Assembly (NCBI GenBank): GCA_003543115.1
Contig: DPJH01000010.1
Location: 1 to 11,556 of the forward strand
Source: Candidatus Moraniibacteriota bacterium
Lineage (GTDB): Bacteria > Patescibacteriota > Minisyncoccia > Moranbacterales > UBA2206
Length of the DNA stretch: 11,556 nt
Reading direction: 5' to 3'
Shown piece by piece: positions 7,213 to 11,556 of the stretch. The notes beneath the pieces were generated by a model. It searched no databases, had not been told where the DNA came from, and saw only the letters and a program-made list of their open reading frames with translations. The first letter of the stretch is position 1; every line of letters starts with the position of its first letter. Made by a program: the position numbers and the translations under genes.

Positions 7213-7250
7213 TGCTTCACTTAAGCAAAAATGAGTAAGTGATTGTTTTT
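7213..7250 (+). promoter_or_regulatory. Possible attenuator in the GT-C operon leader
   Basis: TGCTT (7213-7217) can pair with AAGCA (7223-7227), or TCACTTA (7217-7223) with TAAGTGA (7236-7242); the two folds exclude each other. The second is followed by TTGTTTTTT. A three-codon frame, ATG AGT AAG TGA, lies at 7231-7242 across the second stem. Stems are short and AT-rich, so this may be chance. Confidence 0.25.
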
Positions 7251-7257
7251 TAAATCG

Positions 7258-9117
7258 ATGAATCAAAAGAAAAACTCCCCTATCAAAGAAAAAGGTTTTG
7301 GTTTTTTTGCCAGAATTAAAGCTTTTTTTAATATTAAAATAGACCTGAATAAACATCAGCTTTTTACGATTTTTGGCTTATTTTGGGTTATCCTTGGCTG
7401 GTTTGGTTTAGTCTTGTCTCTTTTGGGCATTTTTTATACTGCTTTTTTCGTAGGATATATTTTTCTTGGCATAGCTTTTTTTGTCTATATCTTCAGTTTT
7501 AACAAGGGGAAAATTGAAATTCAGCCTCATTTTTTCTGGCTTTTCATCCTTTCTTTGGTATCTGTTTTTGTTTTCTCTTTCTATACCACTCCCACCATAT
7601 TTTCCGGACGCGACCAAGGATCTTTTAGCGAGGCGGCTATCCAACTATCTCAAAATCACCGCCTCACTTTTTCTTTTGATGGCCAAAAGGAATTTTTCCA
7701 GATTTATGGACCTGGAAAAGCCCTTAATTTTCCTGGATTTATTTATACCGCTAAGGGAGAGCTTACCACTCAATTCCCGCTTGGCTACATAACCTGGCTT
7801 TCAATTTTTTATTCCATGTCAGGAATGAACGGATTCATGGTTGCCAACAGCATAAGCTTTATAATTTTTATTTTTTCTTTCTATCTTGTTGCTCGTTATT
7901 ATCTGCGCCCTTCCTCGTCTATAGTTGCCACTATTCTTATCCTTACTTCATTTGCTTTTTCTTGGTTTTTCAAATTTACTCTCAGCGAAAATCTCGGACT
8001 GATGCTCACCTGGTTCGGCACCTACACATTTGTCACATTTACTCGAACAAAAAAACGATTGTATCTCCTTGCTTCTCTTTCTGCCTTTACGATGCTTGTT
8101 TTTTCTCGCATCGAAGCCATCAGCTTCCTGGCAATCATAATTTTCATACTCCTTGTAAAATATAAAGATTGGAAATATCTTCTTTTTGTAGTCATTGGAA
8201 AGAAGATCCTTCTTTTTATCGGCGGATTTATTCTTTTGTATTTTTTCAACCTAGCTTTCGACACCCAATCCTACATATCCTTGCTGAAAAATATCCTTCA
8301 TCCGTTTATTTCCTTAGGCTCTGGAATCAAAAATTATTCTTCTTCTCCTGTTTCTTTTTTTGATACTTCCATCTATACGGTTAAAATTCTTTTTTCTTAT
8401 GGAATCTTCAGCTATATTGCGCTTGGACTGATCGGTTTTTTCTATCTATGGCGCAACAAAAAATTTGAGTCTATTATTCCATTTCTCATTGTCCTTCCAT
8501 CTTTTATCTATATTATTTATCCCAGCATATCCTCCGACCATCCCTGGATGCTCCGTCGTTTTGTTTTTTCCGTGTTGCCGATAAGCATTTTCTATACTGT
8601 CTATTTTTTCGACTGCTTCTTTAAACGGCGCTCGTATTTCCATCTTTTTTGTCTGGTTTTATTGTTGACCAATTTGGCTGTTTTTATTCCCTATCTTAAA
8701 ATATCTCCTAACAAGGGCCTCCTAAAGCAAGTGGAGGAAATCAGCAATAATTTCAAAAGCACTGATCTGATCTTGGTCGACCGCGATGCTACCGGAGATG
8801 GCTGGTCTATGATGACAGGACCCATGAATTCTCAGTTTGGTTTGCAAGCTGCATATTTTTTCAACTCCAAAGATCTCAACAAAATAGACAGAAAAAAATT
8901 CAGCTCGATCTATTTTATAATTCCAGACGAAAAAATAGAATTCTACCGCCAAGAAGGATTGCTCAAAAAAATCATTCCTATAAAAAATTATTCGCTTGAA
9001 ATAAGAAATCTTGACATTCAGATCGGCACCAAAAAAAATCTCTATGCCAGTCCGATCAAGCTTCCTGAAGAAAAAGAAAGGATTGTCAGTGGAAAAATTT
9101 ATCAATTAAAATATTAA
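7258..9117 (+). CDS. GT-C membrane glycosyltransferase (GT39/ArnT-like)
   Basis: A polytopic inner-membrane protein (619 residues) that probably moves a sugar from a polyprenyl-phosphate donor to an acceptor at the outer face of the membrane. A basic N-terminus (1-33) leads into about 12-13 hydrophobic helices between residues 35 and 480. After the third helix, the first large external loop carries SGRDQGSFSEAAIQL (116-130); Asp119 is at the place of the catalytic Asp of GT39/PMT-type enzymes, and YGPGKALNFPGF and LTTQFPLGY follow in the same loop. The last ~140 residues are hydrophilic and probably extracytoplasmic. The frame also allows a TTG five codons earlier (7243); ATG at 7258 is preferred although neither has a ribosome binding site. 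It is the first gene of a three-gene operon, one base from the next start. Donor and acceptor are unknown. Confidence 0.8.
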   Translation: MNQKKNSPIKEKGFGFFARIKAFFNIKIDLNKHQLFTIFGLFWVILGWFGLVLSLLGIFYTAFFVGYIFLGIAFFVYIFSFNKGKIEIQPHFFWLFILSLVSVFVFSFYTTPTIFSGRDQGSFSEAAIQLSQNHRLTFSFDGQKEFFQIYGPGKALNFPGFIYTAKGELTTQFPLGYITWLSIFYSMSGMNGFMVANSISFIIFIFSFYLVARYYLRPSSSIVATILILTSFAFSWFFKFTLSENLGLMLTWFGTYTFVTFTRTKKRLYLLASLSAFTMLVFSRIEAISFLAIIIFILLVKYKDWKYLLFVVIGKKILLFIGGFILLYFFNLAFDTQSYISLLKNILHPFISLGSGIKNYSSSPVSFFDTSIYTVKILFSYGIFSYIALGLIGFFYLWRNKKFESIIPFLIVLPSFIYIIYPSISSDHPWMLRRFVFSVLPISIFYTVYFFDCFFKRRSYFHLFCLVLLLTNLAVFIPYLKISPNKGLLKQVEEISNNFKSTDLILVDRDATGDGWSMMTGPMNSQFGLQAAYFFNSKDLNKIDRKKFSSIYFIIPDEKIEFYRQEGLLKKIIPIKNYSLEIRNLDIQIGTKKNLYASPIKLPEEKERIVSGKIYQLKY

Positions 9118-9118
9118 T

Positions 9119-10450
9119 ATGCATTTCGATCTAAGCCCAACAATAATCCTCGACGAAAAAAATTCCTTACTATACGGAAGAATGCGTGTTTTTCTATACA
9201 TATTTTCCTTTTTACTCGCTCTCTATCTTGCTTTTCGCATTCTTTTTCCTTCGCTTTTTTTTGAATTTTCATTCAATAATCCGCGCGCAAAAAGCAATAC
9301 TATCACCAATCCCAGAGACGAAAACCTTGCTCCATTGGAAAAAGGATTGCTGAATGAAGGCAAAAGCTTGTTTTTCAACACCTCCCTTGTCGGCACCTAT
9401 TCCACAGCTATCGTCTCTATGACACTGGATAAAAAATATCCTAATTCCTCTTTTGAAAGCCTAAGCGTAAGAAAATCTTATAATGCATTCCTCTATCCCG
9501 AAGGAGAGGCTATGGGCTTTCGCGATGGAACCTTATTAAAAAACAAAAGTGATTTCTATATAGTTTCCGATGGAAAGCTGCGAAAATTTGCCGGGGCAAA
9601 AATCATCGATGCTCTCGGTTTCCCTGTGAACAGTTTTTTAAATGTTGCCGGAGATGAGCTCACCTACAATTCTAAAGGGGATGCTATAGGCAAAAACAGC
9701 GGCTATCCTGATGATTCTCTTTTTCTTATCCAAAATAATTTCTATCAGCTGCAAGACAATAAGCTGAAAAAATTTATAAGCGACTTTGCCTTCTCCACTC
9801 ATTATGAGTCAGGACAAGCTATCAAAAAAAATGCTGATTTTTTGAAAGAATATGAAATAGACAGTGATCCAATCGGGTTCTCTGAAGGTTCTCTTCTGTC
9901 CTATGCCGATTCTATCTATGTTGTAGAAGGCGGAAAAATTTTTCCCATCGACAATCCTTTGACATTTTCCGGCAAAGGCTTTGATTGGAATGACGTCATC
10001 CAGGCCAGTGCCGACGAAATTGCTTTCTATGAAAAAGAAAAGCTCTTCACCATTGCCAGTGATCACCCATCCGGAACTATTTTCAACACTACGGAAGATC
10101 ATCTTAATTATCTGATTATCGACGGACAAAAACGCCTTTTGCCTACTGAAAATATTTTTTCTTCATGGGTCAACACCACTCCGGTTCCAGCTTCGAAAGA
10201 TAGCTTAGATATAAAAAGCAATTGCCAAATGAAAAAATCCTTCCTGCGCTCCAATATTTTCAAATGTTCCCTGCCTATAGTCGAAATGCAGCAACTGATT
10301 GGAAGCGATTATGTTTTTTCCCTGAAACCGACAAAAGAAACCCGACTGGATTTTATCAATGTTGAGTTCAAAAAAGACATCGGATTTAAAAATTTTAGAT
10401 TTACTGCCGGCGAAATATTAAATCGCATAAAAAACAACTATGCTCGATAA
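9119..10450 (+). CDS. Single-pass membrane protein with four tandem ~60-residue repeats
   Basis: A 443-residue protein without a recognised enzymatic domain. One transmembrane helix lies at about 23-47, after which the chain is probably outside. From 136 to 350 it contains four diverged repeats starting near 136, 198, 256 and 318. Each opens with a D/E-G/D-S/T-L-type turn, then a strand ending in a G/N-K/Q-L/I/K-R/K turn (FYIVSDGKLRKF, FYQLQDNKLKKF, IYVVEGGKIFPI, YLIIDGQKRLLP). The first three continue to a D/E-rich end such as VAGDEL or ASADEI. Similar repeats occur in secreted Patescibacteria proteins and may form a propeller or an array that binds wall or glycan; this is inference. Two Cys (in SNCQMKK and FKCSLPI, after the repeats) could pair. 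It begins one base after the GT-C stop and overlaps the next gene by 11 bases, so the three products probably act together. Confidence 0.75.
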   Translation: MHFDLSPTIILDEKNSLLYGRMRVFLYIFSFLLALYLAFRILFPSLFFEFSFNNPRAKSNTITNPRDENLAPLEKGLLNEGKSLFFNTSLVGTYSTAIVSMTLDKKYPNSSFESLSVRKSYNAFLYPEGEAMGFRDGTLLKNKSDFYIVSDGKLRKFAGAKIIDALGFPVNSFLNVAGDELTYNSKGDAIGKNSGYPDDSLFLIQNNFYQLQDNKLKKFISDFAFSTHYESGQAIKKNADFLKEYEIDSDPIGFSEGSLLSYADSIYVVEGGKIFPIDNPLTFSGKGFDWNDVIQASADEIAFYEKEKLFTIASDHPSGTIFNTTEDHLNYLIIDGQKRLLPTENIFSSWVNTTPVPASKDSLDIKSNCQMKKSFLRSNIFKCSLPIVEMQQLIGSDYVFSLKPTKETRLDFINVEFKKDIGFKNFRFTAGEILNRIKNNYAR

Positions 10451-10835
10451 AACAAAATTAGCGGAGCTTCTTCAAAAAAATGCCCCGATTCTCTACAAGC
10501 TCTCTTGCGACAGTTTATTGATTCTGGTTTTCTTTTTTGTCCTAGTCCTTATTGCAGAAGGATTGCTTCCTGGAATCATTTCCACTCGCCTGGGATTATA
10601 TAAGATCGTAGTGGTGATTTGCGCCAATCTGCTCCTAACCATATCTATAAAAAATCTGTTCCTATCCGAAGATCAAAATCTGCCTAGCCAAAAAATTTTA
10701 TGGATTTCGCTAGGAATCGCCCTGCTTCTGATCTTTAATTCACTTTTCAGCCTGCCCATCTATCTCAATCTTTTCATACTTGCTCTCTCAGGTGCGATTA
10801 TCTTCTATATCTTTCAAGTTTTTGAGGAAAAATAA
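10440..10835 (+). CDS. Small four-helix membrane protein, hypothetical
   Basis: A 131-residue protein with no recognised family. After an amphipathic N-terminus (1-18) come four hydrophobic stretches at roughly 21-45, 51-72, 85-103 and 105-126, with a short polar loop at 73-84 and a charged end, FEEK. No catalytic motif is visible. Its start lies inside the previous gene (11-base overlap), so expression is tied to that gene, and the transcript ends at the hairpin just behind it. It could be a small partner or stabiliser of the GT-C enzyme, or a scaffold for the repeat protein; this is a guess from position only. The coding assignment is supported by the continuous hydrophobic pattern and by the tight operon spacing. 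Confidence 0.75.
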   Translation: MLDKTKLAELLQKNAPILYKLSCDSLLILVFFFVLVLIAEGLLPGIISTRLGLYKIVVVICANLLLTISIKNLFLSEDQNLPSQKILWISLGIALLLIFNSLFSLPIYLNLFILALSGAIIFYIFQVFEEK

Positions 10836-10843
10836 AAAAATAT

Positions 10844-10883
10844 CCCGGAATGAAAGATTCTTCATTCCGGGTTTTTCTTTTTT
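10844..10883 (+). terminator. Strong intrinsic terminator of the GT-C operon
   Basis: An 11-bp perfect stem (CCCGGAATGAA, 10844-10854 with 10861-10871), a 6-base loop and a T-rich tail (five T, one C, six T). A seven-A run just before the stem lets it also stop the minus-strand transcript of the small genes. The 36 bases from here to the next stop codon hold nothing visible. Confidence 0.92.
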
Positions 10884-10919
10884 AAGATGGATTTAATCTG
10901 GGCAATCCACAGCAATCTT

Positions 10920-11102
10920 TCAACATCGAGAAGCATTGCCGCGAAATTTTCCAGCAGCTTCCTCTGTTTCAAAATCCCAATGTGCATATGCACATGTATC
11001 CATCGTTTTTTGGATAGCTTGAGAGTTTATAGGGCCCCATTGGACCGCTCTGCCATCTTCATCAAAAAAAACTATCCATTGTTTTTCATCTTTCTTGGCC
11101 AT
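10920..11102 (-). CDS. Small hypothetical protein, second gene of a two-gene unit
   Basis: A 60-residue soluble protein that I do not recognise. It starts MAKKDEKQWIVFFDEDGR and then has an acidic, aromatic middle part (CAYAHWDFETEEAA) and a Cys at the last position. The start is set by a perfect GGAGG (11115-11111) eight bases before this ATG. Two earlier in-frame ATGs (11117 and 11108) lie before or only two bases behind that site. The GGAGG begins right after the upstream stop codon, so the two genes are almost certainly translated from one mRNA. The segment W-I-V-F-F-D-x-x-G-R resembles W-A-V-L-L-D-x-x-N-R in the gene before it. No helix, signal or metal site is evident. Confidence 0.7.
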   Translation of the reverse strand: MAKKDEKQWIVFFDEDGRAVQWGPINSQAIQKTMDTCAYAHWDFETEEAAGKFRGNASRC

Positions 11103-11116
11103 ATGCATTTCCTCCA

Positions 11117-11368
11117 TTAAATAATGCCTTCAAGCACAGCTTCTTCTCGTTCGCTATTCATAATCATTTCATTAAATGTTTCTTCAGCGCTAAGTGCCGA
11201 ATCACATTCAATGATTAACCTTTTGAGATATAAACCTCTTCTTTCGAGAGTAACCATTGCTCCATCTTCACCATAACTTACTATTTCGTCATATGAAATT
11301 GGCCGATTATTTCCGTCTAAAAGAACTGCCCATTTACCCATGCCTGCGACATTAGCGATATTTTCCAT
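11117..11368 (-). CDS. Small hypothetical protein, first gene of a two-gene unit
   Basis: An 83-residue soluble protein of unknown family. It begins MENIANVAGMGKWAVLLDGN, continues with a probable beta-rich segment through MVTLERRGLYLKRLIIE (about 43-59), and ends in an acidic likely helix (SALSAEETFNEMIMNSEREE). The start is fixed by a GGGAGGAG ribosome binding site (11380-11373) with proper spacing; an open frame of 24 codons upstream runs through the leader terminator and is not coding. It follows a consensus promoter and a leader of about 145 bases with a terminator inside. Codon use and the strong ribosome binding site differ from the other genes in the window, which might mean transfer or high expression. 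Confidence 0.7.
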   Translation of the reverse strand: MENIANVAGMGKWAVLLDGNNRPISYDEIVSYGEDGAMVTLERRGLYLKRLIIECDSALSAEETFNEMIMNSEREEAVLEGII

Positions 11369-11380
11369 TGCACTCCTCCC

Positions 11381-11395
11381 TTGTTGTAACAACAA
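11381..11395. promoter_or_regulatory. 15-base perfect palindrome next to the ribosome binding site
   Basis: TTGTTGTAACAACAA is a palindrome with 7-base arms about one central base, ending one base from the GGGAGGAG site of the first small gene. As DNA it looks like an operator. As RNA it could form a 5-bp hairpin beside the ribosome binding site. Its half CCTTGTTGTAA is repeated at 11485-11495, near the start of the same leader. Confidence 0.4.
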
Positions 11396-11424
11396 AAAAA
11401 CCGCCGTCTTCGGCGATCTGGTTT
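11394..11424 (-). terminator. Intrinsic terminator inside the leader of the small-gene unit
   Basis: On the minus strand the stem CGCCG-AAGA-CGGCG (11415-11402) is flanked by AAAC/GTTT outer pairs and followed at once by seven T (11400-11394). It lies between the predicted promoter and the ribosome binding site, so full-length mRNA needs readthrough: an attenuator, or the 3' end of a short leader RNA. Confidence 0.7.
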
Positions 11425-11449
11425 CTTTTGCAATCTTCAAACAAAAATC

Positions 11450-11479
11450 AAAAACCCAGCCGCTTTAGACGGATGTTTT
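11450..11479 (-). promoter_or_regulatory. Upstream leader hairpin with T run
   Basis: On the minus strand AAAAC (11479-11475) pairs with GTTTT (11455-11451), and CCGT (11472-11469) with GCGG (11463-11460) using one G-T pair that exists only in the minus-strand RNA. A T-rich tail follows. It copies the plan of the stronger terminator 26 bases further on, but is weaker. Confidence 0.4.
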
Positions 11480-11519
11480 GTTGACCTTGTTGTAATCGAT
11501 AACTTATTTTCATACTTCA

Positions 11520-11547
11520 ATTATAATCCTTTTGAAAATATTGTCAA
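11520..11547 (-). promoter_or_regulatory. Consensus sigma70-type promoter of the small-gene unit
   Basis: On the minus strand TTGACA (11547-11542) and TATAAT (11525-11520) are both perfect, with a 16-base spacer. The start is predicted near 11513, giving a leader of about 145 bases before the first small gene. The stretch 11369-11513 holds no gene, only the regulatory elements listed. Confidence 0.85.
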
Positions 11548-11556
11548 ATTATTCTG

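Noticed and set aside
7243..7257. TTG start five codons upstream of the GT-C gene
   Set aside because: A rare start codon in a T run with no ribosome binding site; the ATG at 7258 is simpler. Not fully excluded.
6918..7257. tRNA or CRISPR array in the long intergenic region
   Set aside because: No cloverleaf with a TTC-type arm and no regularly spaced direct repeats are visible on either strand.
8722..9105. Minus-strand open frame opposite the GT-C gene
   Set aside because: Shadow frame within the hydrophilic end of a convincing gene; composition is what the reverse frame would give.
11369..11440. 24-codon N-terminal extension of the first small gene
   Set aside because: It would be translated through the terminator hairpin and T run, and the strong GGGAGGAG site points to the ATG at 11368.

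Overview
The window looks like part of a Patescibacteria / Candidate Phyla Radiation genome, probably Parcubacteria-like. The signs are an AT-rich sequence, very short intergenic gaps, mostly weak or absent Shine-Dalgarno sites, and a typical gene set: a PEGA-plus-propeller surface protein, a DUF4012 protein, GT-B glycosyltransferases, a GT-C membrane glycosyltransferase and a protein with tandem 60-residue repeats. This placement is an inference from gene content and style. No phylogenetic marker except ribosomal protein L21 is present.

Layout. (1) 48-396: rplU (L21) on the minus strand with its own terminator. (2) 425-469: two overlapping divergent promoters, one for rplU and one for the PEGA protein (503-2050, plus), which ends at a two-way hairpin terminator. 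(3) 2125-6917: a minus-strand operon of four surface-polysaccharide genes, in transcription order a GT4 glycosyltransferase, a DUF4012 protein, a second GT-B glycosyltransferase and a UDP-glucuronate 4-epimerase-type enzyme. (4) 6918-7257: a 340-base intergenic region holding a 148-base inverted-repeat element, an AT-rich terminator-like hairpin and a bidirectional promoter whose two -35 boxes lie on the same bases. (5) 7258-10835: a plus-strand operon of a GT-C/GT39-like membrane transferase, a membrane-anchored repeat protein and a small four-helix membrane protein, closed by a strong terminator. (6) 10920-11556: two small unrecognised genes on the minus strand, with near-perfect ribosome binding sites, behind a consensus promoter and a leader of about 145 bases that contains a full intrinsic terminator.

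How the genes fit together. The central genes look like a cell-envelope glycosylation locus. The epimerase would supply a UDP-uronic acid sugar, the two GT-B enzymes would build a glycan at the inner face of the membrane, the GT-C enzyme would transfer sugar from a lipid carrier outside, and the DUF4012 and repeat proteins are anchored proteins facing outward. The bidirectional promoter would let both operons be controlled from one point.

The least explained parts are the inverted-repeat element between the operons (a MITE-like insertion or a structured RNA) and the attenuator-like leader with its two small genes at the right end.
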